Shown: piece by piece, positions 1 to 6,923 of the stretch
Position numbering within the stretch: position 1 is the first letter of the stretch
Layout: every line of letters starts with the position of its first letter
NCBI GenBank assembly: GCA_036271795.1
Contig: DATAZY010000053.1
Location: 1 to 21,783 of the forward strand
Source of the DNA: Galbitalea sp036271795
Lineage (GTDB): Bacteria > Actinomycetota > Actinomycetes > Actinomycetales > Microbacteriaceae
Length of the DNA stretch: 21,783 nt
Direction of reading: 5' to 3'
Translations under genes and position numbers: made by a program
Notes under the pieces: model-generated
Seen by the model: the letters and a program-made list of their open reading frames with translations, nothing else
What the model was told of the DNA's origin: nothing
Databases searched by the model: none

Positions 1-88
1 TCACGCCTTGCACGATGTCGGTGGGGATGGTTCTCCGCCGAAGAAAAGCCACGAAACCGCGAGGGGACTTACCTGCCTGAGAACTCAT
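1..88 (-). CDS. Partial hypothetical protein, N-terminus only
   Basis: An ATG at 88 opens a frame that stays open to the window edge, giving 29 residues starting MSSQAGKSPRGF and running through a basic FLRRR stretch. The fragment is too short to assign. It would be divergently transcribed from the membrane protein gene at 249, and the first copy of the tandem dyad (114-131) lies 26 bp upstream of its start, so it may share that control. The evidence is only an open frame and its position, with no clear ribosome binding site, so it could also be chance. Confidence 0.35.
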   Translation of the reverse strand, partial: MSSQAGKSPRGFVAFLRRRTIPTDIVQGV

Positions 89-113
89 GAGCGTCCGACT
101 CCGAAACGGAGGG

Positions 114-219
114 TGTCAAGCAACCTTGTCATGTGACCACCATGCGCTTACTCTCACTAGGTGTCAAGGGTCATTGACATGGACTCCGATAGCGGGGAAC
201 GAGTCAAGGTGACTTGATA
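114..219. promoter_or_regulatory. Three tandem operator-like dyads, TGTCAA-N6-TTGACA type
   Basis: The same dyad occurs three times. Copy 1 (114-131) is TGTCAA-N6-TTGTCA, copy 2 (162-179) is a perfect TGTCAA-N6-TTGACA, and copy 3 (202-219) is AGTCAA-N6-TTGATA. The three N6 spacers differ, so the half-sites are what is conserved. Copies start 48 and 40 bp apart. Copy 3 contains the likely -35 of the downstream pair. The simplest reading is a binding array for the XRE regulator encoded at 674-871. Confidence 0.6.
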
Positions 220-242
220 TGTCATTGGGGTCACCCCATAGT
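214..242 (+). promoter_or_regulatory. Candidate promoter for the membrane protein/XRE pair
   Basis: TTGATA at 214-219 and CATAGT at 237-242 are separated by 17 bp. Transcription would begin about 7 nt downstream, at or next to the ATG at 249, which would make a leaderless message. The -35 is the right half of the third dyad, so a bound repressor would block it. Confidence 0.4.
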
Positions 243-248
243 GAGGCT

Positions 249-674
249 ATGACAAACGAAACAGACATCGAGGAAGAGGCTCGGTCGAGAGGCGTACAGC
301 GGCGGCGGAGCTGGATCCGACTCGTCATCGGGGTGGTTGCGTACGCCGCGGCAATGATCGCGGTGCGCGTGTGGGGTCATCTTGGCGGCACCGATCCGTC
401 GCGATTCCTGTGGGCATTCCTGCCGCTGATTCCGGCGGCATGGTTGGTGATCAACATCACGATTCGCGCACGCCAACTCGACGAATATCAGATCAAGCTG
501 GTTTACCGAGCTCTCGTCGTTGGGTTCACCGTCGCGATCTTCACGGCGGCAACTCTCGGCATGCTGGGAATCAGCGGCCTATATCTTCCCTACGCCGGGT
601 GGATCGTTGTCTTTGCGGGCGGAGTGTCGTGGGGCGTGACGAACATCGTCACTGGAGCAGTGCGGCAATTCTGA
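249..674 (+). CDS. Small integral membrane protein paired with XRE regulator
   Basis: The product is 141 aa if started at ATG 249. It has a charged N-terminus rich in Glu and Arg, then about four hydrophobic segments (roughly residues 20-38, 48-66, 81-105 and 112-130 of this start). No catalytic motif is visible. Its stop overlaps the start of the XRE gene by one base, so the two are translationally coupled. Pairing of a small multi-span membrane protein with a roughly 65-aa XRE protein is a recurring bacterial arrangement in which the regulator controls the pair. ATG 219 is an alternative start with an AAGGTGA at 206-212, but it lies inside the third dyad. ATG 249 fits the promoter better, with a leaderless start. 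The function is unknown. Confidence 0.7.
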   Translation: MTNETDIEEEARSRGVQRRRSWIRLVIGVVAYAAAMIAVRVWGHLGGTDPSRFLWAFLPLIPAAWLVINITIRARQLDEYQIKLVYRALVVGFTVAIFTAATLGMLGISGLYLPYAGWIVVFAGGVSWGVTNIVTGAVRQF

Positions 675-871
675 TGGAGAACATCATCCGGCGCGAGCGC
701 GAGAAACGAGGCTGGACCCAGGCCGTCCTCGCTGTTCGACTGGGTGTGTCCCGCCAGACCGTCAATGCGATCGAAACAGGCAAGTACGACCCGTCGCTGC
801 CTCTCGCTTTTCGCATTGCCCGACAGTTTGGTCAACCTATCGAGGAGTTGTTCGTGCCCGACGGCCAGTAG
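674..871 (+). CDS. Short XRE/Cro-CI family HTH transcriptional regulator
   Basis: This 65-aa protein is almost entirely a helix-turn-helix. It starts with the basic RREREKRGWTQ segment, continues with the recognition-helix signature VSRQTVNAIETGKYDPSL (about 25-42), and ends with IARQFGQPIEELF. This is the compact, ligand-domain-free XRE type. The ATG overlaps the stop of the membrane protein gene (TGATG), which shows one transcription unit. With no sensor domain of its own, it probably responds through its membrane partner or its own abundance. The three dyads at 114-219 are the likely targets. Confidence 0.85.
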   Translation: MENIIRREREKRGWTQAVLAVRLGVSRQTVNAIETGKYDPSLPLAFRIARQFGQPIEELFVPDGQ

Positions 872-907
872 TTTCGCGCGTGCGGACTAGAGGGCGCGAA
901 TCCCCTA

Positions 908-946
908 TTCACCCTAACTCAACAACGTAGTAGACTCGTATACGTT
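908..946 (+). promoter_or_regulatory. Promoter with overlapping dyad upstream of toxin-antitoxin-like pair
   Basis: TTCACC (908-913) and TAGACT (931-936), 17 bp apart, make a reasonable housekeeping promoter. A perfect 6-bp inverted repeat AACGTA-N11-TACGTT spans 924-946, with the -10 hexamer inside the loop, and contains a second small palindrome CGTATACG (937-944). The position is typical of an autoregulatory operator bound by an antitoxin. Confidence 0.5.
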
Positions 947-964
947 AGTGAGGTTCCCGACTGG

Positions 965-1249
965 TTGCACCGCCGTGAGCACATCGAACAGCGGTCGCAA
1001 CGGAAGGGCGAGACGGAGCAGAACATCCTCGTGGAGTGGGCGGACGAGGCCTACTCGGACGACTCAGCAGTGACGTTCGATCCGGACTACGCCTCAGACA
1101 CTGATCTTTCGGCACGGACGATCGGCTGGTCGGACTCGGCCGGATTCCTCATCACCGTGATCACCGTCCGCGACGAGGATGACCACTTGTGGGGCACAAC
1201 CGCGTTCCGCGCGAACAGCGCGGATGAACGTCACTACTTAGGTTTGTAA
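965..1249 (+). CDS. BrnT-like small toxin candidate of a type II TA-like pair
   Basis: The product is 94 aa from TTG 965, which has a TGAGG about 11 nt upstream. No ATG or GTG is available in frame before the upstream stop. The N-terminus (LHRREHIEQRSQRKGE) is basic. The C-terminal half has the pattern RTIGWSDSAG...LITVITVRDED...ANSADERHY, which resembles the R-x-I-G / L-x-V / A-x-x-x-E-x-x-Y layout of BrnT-type RNase toxins. It is followed 9 bp later by a ribbon-helix-helix gene. BrnT toxins precede their antitoxins in the same order. The assignment rests on pattern and gene order only; toxicity is inferred. Confidence 0.55.
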   Translation: MHRREHIEQRSQRKGETEQNILVEWADEAYSDDSAVTFDPDYASDTDLSARTIGWSDSAGFLITVITVRDEDDHLWGTTAFRANSADERHYLGL

Positions 1250-1258
1250 GGAGCAGCA

Positions 1259-1567
1259 ATGAGCATCGAAGAGACCCTCGCCGCCGAGGCGGCTCACGCC
1301 GAAGCCAACCGCGACGCGACACCAGGGCCGGGTGTGCGAGCCCAGCGCCGTTCCGGTGCCGGCAATCCCGCGGTGCTGTCCGTGCGTCTCACGAAGGAGC
1401 AGTACGACCAACTGTCCGAGCGAGCCGCGCGCGCTGGAATTCCCACCTCGGCACTCGCACGCGAAGTCATCCTGGCCTCGTTAGGCGACGCGGACGGGGA
1501 TCGCGTCGCAGCGAAGCTGGAAGAGGTGCTTCGCCGCACACTCTCACCAGACCTGCTGGCGAGTTGA
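1259..1567 (+). CDS. Ribbon-helix-helix (CopG/BrnA-like) antitoxin candidate
   Basis: This 102-aa protein has a good ribosome binding site, AAGGAG at 1248-1253 overlapping the stop of the previous gene. Residues 1-38 are acidic to neutral and probably flexible. Residues 39-75 read VLSVRLTKEQYDQLSERAARAGIPTSALAREVIL, which matches the ribbon-helix-helix pattern: a beta strand with alternating Ser/Arg, helix A, a Gly turn, and helix B. The C-terminal tail is the likely partner-binding part. The location 9 bp after the putative toxin and the dyad over the shared promoter support an autoregulating antitoxin role. Confidence 0.65.
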   Translation: MSIEETLAAEAAHAEANRDATPGPGVRAQRRSGAGNPAVLSVRLTKEQYDQLSERAARAGIPTSALAREVILASLGDADGDRVAAKLEEVLRRTLSPDLLAS

Positions 1568-1597
1568 CAGATCGATTCACCAGGATCCTCAGCCAGG

Positions 1598-2017
1598 ATG
1601 CCCATCGCTACTCAGCTCGTTTCCGCGCCCGGAGAAATCACCCCTAGCCGCCACGCCGGGCGCATACTGATGGACATGGTTTGGTTCAGCCTCGCGCATG
1701 GGATCAATCAACGTCGAAAGACTCAACAATTACGACAGGAAGCCATTGAGTCCGTCAATACGCCAGACGCCAATCACCCAGCGTTGGGGCTGGGTGGGCG
1801 CTCGATCGAACTATCGCTGAGTCGCGGACTCCCGCTGGATCCGGGCGCGTTCGAGCTTGCGGTAAATGACCTACACGACCATTTGCTGGCTAAGGATTGG
1901 CCGACAGCAGAGCTGCTAGAGAGTGCACTATGGCTCAGATCGCTTTTTGACGCGTCGACGACCCCCGCGAAATCTTGGACACGGCTCGAAAGCGACTTTG
2001 CAAATCTCGCCGGGTAG
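1598..2017 (+). CDS. Hypothetical protein
   Basis: The open frame is 139 aa from ATG 1598, or 115 aa from ATG 1670 (MDMVWFSLAHG). I recognise no family. The composition looks protein-like: an N-terminal basic helix near NQRRKTQQLRQEAIES, and a C-terminal half with amphipathic helices around FELAVNDLHDHLLAK and TAELLESALWLRSLF. There are no membrane segments and no ribosome binding site strong enough to decide the start. It lies 30 bp after the antitoxin gene on the same strand, inside the region interpreted as an integrated element. It could be a cargo gene or a decayed one. Confidence 0.45.
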   Translation: MPIATQLVSAPGEITPSRHAGRILMDMVWFSLAHGINQRRKTQQLRQEAIESVNTPDANHPALGLGGRSIELSLSRGLPLDPGAFELAVNDLHDHLLAKDWPTAELLESALWLRSLFDASTTPAKSWTRLESDFANLAG

Positions 2018-2075
2018 TCGCGGTTGCTACATCTGCGACTCGGCTAGAGGAGCTCGCGGCGACTCGGCCATTCGC

Positions 2076-2630
2076 TCACGACGTTAGACGTTCCGGTGCC
2101 GTGTCTGGCTCGATCCCGTAGGTCGTGCGAATGTCCGCCTCGAGTTTTGCGATCTTTGGCAGCTCGATCTGTGCTGTAGCTATTCGCCAGACGCTCACAG
2201 CGATCAACAATGCCGCGAGTATCACCGGGCCGATCCAGTTGCGGTTGTCGATGCTGAAAAGTGAGAGGATCGCGGCGACTACGAGCAGCATGATGCAGAT
2301 CCGACGCAGGCTCCTGTCGGCCGAGGCACGTGCCTTCAGGGCGCCGAGCCAGGGTTCCGGATTAATTAATCCCGGAAGTTTGCCCTCTCGAAGGGCAACG
2401 CCGAGCGGCAGCGTAGCTCGACTAGTCGGGTTTGCCCGACGACGCCGCAACATTGTGAAGGGTGTCATAAGCGCAGAGAGCAAGACTCCGGCAAGTAGCG
2501 ACGGCACGAGGCCAGCCGCCGAAGCCGGCTGGCCGCTACCAATTCCGGTGATCCAAAAGACGAGACCGAACGCCAAGGCGAAATAAAGAAAGACGCCTGG
2601 CCACGAAAGGCTAGCGAACCAATCCCTCAT
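2076..2630 (-). CDS. Hypothetical four-helix membrane protein
   Basis: The product is 184 aa from ATG 2630, with AGGAGG nine bases upstream. Hydrophobic segments lie at about 12-29 and 38-57, followed by a basic RRRR stretch and a soluble loop (62-108), then two more hydrophobic segments at about 110-124 and 130-150. The C-terminus is soluble and begins with the helix LPKIAKLEADIRTTYG. There is no enzyme or transporter motif. It converges with the hypothetical gene ending at 2017. It is the last intact gene before the tRNA fragment and so would sit at the end of the integrated element. Confidence 0.65.
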   Translation of the reverse strand: MRDWFASLSWPGVFLYFALAFGLVFWITGIGSGQPASAAGLVPSLLAGVLLSALMTPFTMLRRRRANPTSRATLPLGVALREGKLPGLINPEPWLGALKARASADRSLRRICIMLLVVAAILSLFSIDNRNWIGPVILAALLIAVSVWRIATAQIELPKIAKLEADIRTTYGIEPDTAPERLTS

Positions 2631-2852
2631 TGCCGGTCGCCTCCTAGTTGAGGCAACATTAGCAAAGCATCAACGTTTCAAAGGACAACCTCGAAGCCTT
2701 CGGTCCGCGCAGGAGTTGGCCTGACAGAGTTCCCGTTTTTTGCCCACAATCCCAGCTCATCGAGATCGATTCAATGAAATCACCTTGAGCTCTAAAAGGC
2801 TTTTGATCAGCTAATAAGCAAAACAGCCGCGCCAATTCAAGCCTCTTTCTGA

Positions 2853-2895
2853 TCTTGTAAAGCGAAGGTCGTCGGTTCAAATCCGACAGGGGCTC
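2853..2895 (+). other. tRNA-Thr(UGU)-like 3' fragment, probable attachment site (attR)
   Basis: The fragment reads as the 3' part of a tRNA: base 31, anticodon loop CTTGTAA (2854-2860, anticodon TGT), 3' anticodon strand AGCGA (2861-2865), variable loop AGGTC, T stem GTCGG/CCGAC around TTCAAAT (2871-2887), acceptor strand AGGGGCT (2888-2894) and discriminator C. Upstream of 2853 the 5' anticodon strand no longer pairs (CTGAT against AGCGA), and no D arm or 5' acceptor strand exists. A tRNA 3' half joined to unrelated DNA is the usual scar of integrase-mediated insertion. The orientation puts the element on the left (below 2853) and resident chromosome on the right. The 210 bases before it (2640-2852) are AT-richer than the rest and show no gene. 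Confidence 0.6.
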
Positions 2896-3018
2896 TCTTC
2901 GAATCCGGGCGGGTTCGGCGGATTAGGCTGTGCGCGCTGGCCCGGATCAGCCGAACTCGCCCACATCTTGCCGGTGCAGCCGGACGGGGTCGCCTCCTGA
3001 GCAACGTCCCCCAGTTGA

Positions 3019-3380
3019 CTATCGTTTCCGAGGCTTGACTGCCCTCGGCGGAAGAGTCGCGACCTGCTCGAAAGCCGCGTCGAGCCACTTCGCAACCAAC
3101 CCCGGCCGTTCCCCCCAGCCCGAGGGCAGCGAAATGTATCCTCCCATCGGGCGCTCTGCCGGGCCGAATGGGGCGATCCCGGGATTGCGGCTAATTCGGC
3201 AGCGGCACTCGCATCCGTAAGCCGTACGCCGAGATCCGGGCCCAATAGCCCAGCGAACATGTTGCCGTTGACGAATGCACCAAGGTTTCCGAACATCGGC
3301 TTCACGATCGCACCCCTGATCGGAACGGCGGCGGCGGCGAACACCTCCTTCTTGGCCTCGCTCGGTTTGGGGATCTGCAC
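3019..3380 (-). pseudogene. TfoX/Sxy-like N-terminal domain protein, frameshifted
   Basis: Reading from ATG 3380 gives MQIPKPSEAKKEVF, then KPMFGNLGAFVNGNMFAGLLG and VRLTDASAAAELAAIPG. This resembles the short TfoX/Sxy N-terminal-domain family (about 110-120 aa, signature MFG...G.FVNGNMFAGL). After IPG the frame goes wrong. The expected continuation (IAPFGPAERPMGGYISLP...ATLPPRAVKPRKR, ending at 3019) is present in the neighbouring frame. A single-base change in or next to the run at about 3175-3185 would join them. The full length would be about 120 aa, so only the indel breaks it. It could be real decay or a sequencing error. Confidence 0.6.
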
Positions 3381-3430
3381 AGCTATCGAGCCATCGCCTC
3401 TGGGACCCGCTGGATGGCGGAGGCCCCTGA

Positions 3431-3610
3431 CTCAACCTGCCTGACGATCATCGAGCCCATCAGCCTCATGCGGAGATCGCTGCCCGTCACCGTTACCTCG
3501 CGCGCGACTCGTCCTGGCCGATACGGCACCTCGCACCTCGCGTGTCAATCGCCCTCACCGCGACCATCACGCTCGCTCTGGCTTACCTACTGACGACGCT
3601 GCTTATCTGA
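3431..3610 (+). pseudogene. Possible 3' remnant of a membrane protein gene
   Basis: An open frame of 59 codons follows a stop at 3428 and ends with TGA 3608-3610. It has no ATG or TTG start, and the only GTG is at 3542. The translation reads ...AEIAARHRYLARDSSWPIRHL and ends in a hydrophobic stretch starting VSIALTATITLALAYLL. It looks like a soluble linker plus a C-terminal membrane helix. This could be the tail of a decayed gene beside the integration site. It could also be chance in GC-rich DNA. Confidence 0.22.
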
Positions 3611-3746
3611 ACCATCCCCACCCGGGCGTCGGTCTGCACGGACGTCCGGTGCTCCGTTCCCAAAGCCGGTCCCGGAAAACGGCGCTCGAATCCCTTGCTG
3701 TGAAAGCGGCACGACCTTGTTGCCTTTCGGTGGTTACTGTGCCACT

Positions 3747-3760
3747 CTGACGTCTGTCAG
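3747..3760. repeat. Perfect inverted repeat upstream of lipoprotein gene
   Basis: CTGAC-GTCT-GTCAG is a 5-bp stem with a 4-base loop, about 48 bp upstream of the lipoprotein start. No second copy was noticed in the window. The role is unknown: operator or leader hairpin. Confidence 0.3.
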
Positions 3761-3807
3761 GCCATGGTCATTTACTAACTTGCTTCTTAGCAAATTGGGG
3801 GATTTTG

Positions 3808-5733
3808 GTGCGCGCAAAAAACCGCAATAGTCGGTGGGTTTCGCTACTGGCAACGATCAGCCTGCTACTCGCAGGATGTGCGGCCGCCACGACGGCCGGG
3901 TCCCCGCGAGTTACCCCGGCAGGACAACTTGGCGGCGCCTTCACGGCCGCATCCGTACCATCCGTCGAGCACATACTCGCCGCCGATGGGATCGCGACCG
4001 TCACCGACGAGAAGTCGTCGAGTCCCCTCGTGCCGGTGACCGGTGCCGTGCGAGTCACATTCACCGAACCGCAGGTGCGGGCGATGGCGCTGCAGGCCGC
4101 GGATGGCAACGGCATCACGGGCAGCGTCCTCAATGACAGTATGAAGCTGCCCACCGACTACCCGCCATTCGCGTACCTGCTGGCAGCCTGGATCAGCACG
4201 TCAGGCACTCCTGCCGCGAAGGAGATACTCAGCGTCATGGGCACGCAGAAGTGGTCGGATGCACCGCACCTGGTGTTCCCGACGATCGCGCTGCCGCTGT
4301 TCGCCGCCGACGTGATTGCCGCGTCGCCAGTGCCATCGCCGGCGCCCTCCAGCAGCGGGCTCACCGACGGCGCCCCGGTGTCAGGGACAGGCGTCGGCAG
4401 CGGCGTGACCGAAGCATCATTCGTGCACAGCGGCATCCTGGATGCGCCGTGCTCGACGGTTTCGAACTTCATCCAGAGCGTGCTCAGCAGCGTCTTCTCC
4501 GCGCTGCAGGTCGGCACGTCGTCCAGCGATGGAGCCGTCGGCGGCTTCTTCAAAAGCATTTGGAACGGCGCGGTATCACTCGCGGGTGCCGCCATCCAGG
4601 GTCTGGTCAAGGTGATCACGGGGACGGTGCTGAACGCCATCAAGTCGGTCGCAGGGACCGCGGTTGTGATCGCGCAAGTCGTCAGCTACCTGAAACCCTG
4701 GTCGGTCAAGGTCAGCGTCGACCCGTCGAGCGTCAATGCCGGCGCCGGCGGAACCTTCACGGCAGCCGTTGATACCGGAACAGGCGACCTCTCCTACCCA
4801 CCAGCGATCACCGATTGTGCGTCAAGCAGCGGCTTGAACCTCACCCTGCCTGCACTCACGGCGGCCGACGCATCCGGGACCTGGGCCCTTAGTGGACCCA
4901 TCACCACGTCCGATTCGACCAGCGTCACGATGGATTCTCATGGCAAGAGCAGCTTGGCCTTCACATCGTCGAAGGATGACAGCTCCGCGTGCGGCGCCGA
5001 TGCCGCGGCCGACCAGGCTGGGGTCGCGAAAATCACCGTTACCCGGCCGGGAGTGGAGAGCCTCAAGGATCTCGCGACGTCGATGCTCACCAACGGTCTC
5101 GGACTGGCTGGCAGCATCGTCGGTCCCATCCTGACGTCGATCCTGGATCCGATCCTCGACAGCGTTCTCAGTAACCTCAGCGCGCTCACGGATGTCATCG
5201 GTGCGGGAACAGTGACGATCGCCGGCGCAACGGGCGCCAACTGTCCCGGATCCGAAACCACAACAAAAGCGAACCCGCCGACGTCGGATAATCCCTCGAA
5301 AACCAAGAAGGTCGCATTTGTGTGTCCAAGCGTGGCGCTGGTCCGGTCAGTGCTGAACGATCAAGACCTCGACACCCCGTTCTTCCTGGAAAACAATCCC
5401 GGCGTATTCACCGCCTGCGTCTACCCGCCGACCGATAGCTGTCCGCCTGGCGATGGTGGCGCAAACTGCGCGGCCGAGGTGACTTTCGTCGGTGACTCGA
5501 CGGATGGCCCGTCAAACTTCAACTCGACTTACACCCTGCTTCCCGCTGCCGGCTGTGACTGTGATGTCGCGGCGACCAGCGCTGATGACAGCCGACCATT
5601 CATGAACAGCGGTACAGATTACGGCATCATCGTGCTCGGAGTTCTGAACGGAGTGCAGGTCGGCGTCAGCTACGAAAAGACGGAGGGAACTGGACCCGGG
5701 CTGGCCCTGTTGCGCGAGATCTTCTCAAAGTAG
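3808..5733 (+). CDS. Large secreted lipoprotein of unknown function
   Basis: The GTG at 3808 has GGGGGA at 3797-3802, five bases upstream; TTG 3805 is the alternative. The 641-aa product begins with a basic n-region, a hydrophobic core and the lipobox LLAGC with Cys24, so it should be exported, lipidated by Lgt and anchored to the outer face of the membrane. A first region (about 30-175) is followed by a Pro/Ser/Gly linker. A central hydrophobic, Gly/Ala/Ser-rich part follows, including IWNGAVSLAGAAIQGLVKVI and later LTNGLGLAGSIVGPILTSIL. The C-terminal part is Cys-rich (TACVYPPTDSCPP, GCDCDVAA), suggesting disulfides outside the cell. I recognise no family. It converges with lgt, 243 bp away. 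Confidence 0.75.
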   Translation: MRAKNRNSRWVSLLATISLLLAGCAAATTAGSPRVTPAGQLGGAFTAASVPSVEHILAADGIATVTDEKSSSPLVPVTGAVRVTFTEPQVRAMALQAADGNGITGSVLNDSMKLPTDYPPFAYLLAAWISTSGTPAAKEILSVMGTQKWSDAPHLVFPTIALPLFAADVIAASPVPSPAPSSSGLTDGAPVSGTGVGSGVTEASFVHSGILDAPCSTVSNFIQSVLSSVFSALQVGTSSSDGAVGGFFKSIWNGAVSLAGAAIQGLVKVITGTVLNAIKSVAGTAVVIAQVVSYLKPWSVKVSVDPSSVNAGAGGTFTAAVDTGTGDLSYPPAITDCASSSGLNLTLPALTAADASGTWALSGPITTSDSTSVTMDSHGKSSLAFTSSKDDSSACGADAAADQAGVAKITVTRPGVESLKDLATSMLTNGLGLAGSIVGPILTSILDPILDSVLSNLSALTDVIGAGTVTIAGATGANCPGSETTTKANPPTSDNPSKTKKVAFVCPSVALVRSVLNDQDLDTPFFLENNPGVFTACVYPPTDSCPPGDGGANCAAEVTFVGDSTDGPSNFNSTYTLLPAAGCDCDVAATSADDSRPFMNSGTDYGIIVLGVLNGVQVGVSYEKTEGTGPGLALLREIFSK

Positions 5734-5976
5734 GCTCCGTGCACGGCGGTGACCACAGAAGGCGCGTGCGATGACTTGTCCTGCCGACCGGCCTTCAAAT
5801 CGACGACGCGTTAGTTTGCGGGGAGCGCGAAGAGCGTGATGGCCAGCATGAGGATCGCGGGCGAGGCCGCCGAGCCGGCCCGCCGCCGTCACGATTTACC
5901 CCAGGCCCGATCGCACGAGAAGTGATACCACGAAAAGTTCGCTCGAGCCGGTAGCTGGCCGATTCTTGGGGCACGG

Positions 5977-6906
5977 TCAGGGCGCGGCTGCGCCCTTCGC
6001 GCCCGCGAGCGAAATGGCCTCCGGTTCCGCTTCATCGACAGGTCCTGGCGCGGCCGCGCTGTTCAGCCTCCCGGGAAGAGCTCCGAGCGGAGCGGGTTCA
6101 CCGCGATGCCTGATCGACTGGACGATCAGAACGACCAGCCCAAAGATCGCTGCGGCCGCGGCGACATCCGTGTTGATCTTCTCACCGAGGAAGTGGAACT
6201 CGGTCGGGTCGATCCGCAAAGTCTCCAGATAGGCGCGCCCGGTCCCGTACCAGAGGAAGTAGACGCCCATCGACTTGCCCCAGGACATGACGAACCGACG
6301 GCCGAGAAGGATGATCAGAATGGCACCGGCGACGTCCCAGATCATCTCGTACAGGAACAACGGCTGGAAGAGCGTTCCCGCCGGAAGTCCTGGCGGAAAC
6401 GCCGGGCTGGACGACGTGATCTGAAGACCCCAGGGCAACGTGGTGGGAGGTCCGTAAAGCTCCTGGTTGAAATAGTTACCCAACCTCCCGAAGGCCTGCG
6501 CAAACAACAACCCGGGTACCAGCGCATCAGCGAAGGCGAAGAAGCGGATGCCCGACCGACGGCACCCGATATAGATACCGAGGGTGCCGAAGAGGATAGA
6601 ACCGAAAATCGCCAGCCCGCCATCCCAGACGGCGAAAATTGTCCAGAGATTGGCGCCCTTGTAGAAGTAATCACCGGGGTGAGTGAACACGTGGTAGAGG
6701 CGGCCACCGATGATGCCGACGACCACGGCCCAAATCGAGACATCCAAAACGACACCACGAGGAATGCCCGTCCGTGCGATCCGCCTTGCGGTGAGCATCG
6801 CGGCAATGATGATGCCGCCGAGGATACACAGGGCGTAAAAGTGGATGGTCAGCGGCCCGATATTGAAGGAGTTGATTGGAGGGCTGGGGATGCTCAGGTG
6901 CAACAT
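5977..6906 (-). CDS. lgt: Prolipoprotein diacylglyceryl transferase
   Basis: This 309-aa polytopic protein transfers diacylglycerol from phosphatidylglycerol to the lipobox Cys of prolipoproteins at the membrane. The Lgt signature GRLGNYFNQELYG is at about 140-152 and holds the conserved Arg, Asn and Glu. The substrate-binding GRAYLETLR segment is near 230, and the N-terminal SPPINSFNIGPLTIHFYAL is typical. The C-terminal roughly 40 residues are a low-complexity Ala/Gly/Pro/Glu tail. It is the last gene of a minus-strand operon (MarR1, CtaG-like, SCO-TlpA, Lgt), 17 bp after the SCO-TlpA stop. In actinobacteria lgt usually sits near trp genes, so this may be a second, special-purpose copy. The facing lipoprotein gene is a possible substrate. 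Confidence 0.93.
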   Translation of the reverse strand: MLHLSIPSPPINSFNIGPLTIHFYALCILGGIIIAAMLTARRIARTGIPRGVVLDVSIWAVVVGIIGGRLYHVFTHPGDYFYKGANLWTIFAVWDGGLAIFGSILFGTLGIYIGCRRSGIRFFAFADALVPGLLFAQAFGRLGNYFNQELYGPPTTLPWGLQITSSSPAFPPGLPAGTLFQPLFLYEMIWDVAGAILIILLGRRFVMSWGKSMGVYFLWYGTGRAYLETLRIDPTEFHFLGEKINTDVAAAAAIFGLVVLIVQSIRHRGEPAPLGALPGRLNSAAAPGPVDEAEPEAISLAGAKGAAAP

Positions 6907-6923
6907 GCTTCGCTCTCTCGGCG

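Larger units (their letters stand above)
3381..3807. other. Intergenic stretch with little coding signal
   Basis: No complete gene is convincing in these 427 bases. An open frame from 3431 to 3610 on the plus strand lacks a normal start and ends in a hydrophobic tail (see the separate entry). The rest shows only a short perfect inverted repeat CTGAC-GTCT-GTCAG at 3747-3760, about 48 bp before the lipoprotein start. It could be an operator or a small hairpin in its leader. Confidence 0.4.

Noticed and set aside
2360..2373. 14-bp palindrome GGATTAATTAATCC
   Set aside because: It lies inside the membrane protein gene and encodes an ordinary GLINP stretch; there is no second copy, so it is probably coincidental.
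2837..3088. Minus-strand frame ending in ...VGFEPTTFALQDQKEA
   Set aside because: GFEPTTFALQ is a classic false translation of the T arm and anticodon arm of a tRNA read on the opposite strand; it is the tRNA fragment at 2853-2895.
5740..5960. Hydrophobic tail (ASPAILMLAITLFALPAN) on the minus strand near 5815-5870
   Set aside because: The frame is interrupted by a stop about 25 codons upstream and has no start signal; there is too little to call a gene or remnant.
5980..5995. GGGCGC-GGCT-GCGCCC hairpin as terminator of lgt
   Set aside because: It lies within the last codons of lgt, which encode a low-complexity Ala/Gly tail, and has no following T tract.
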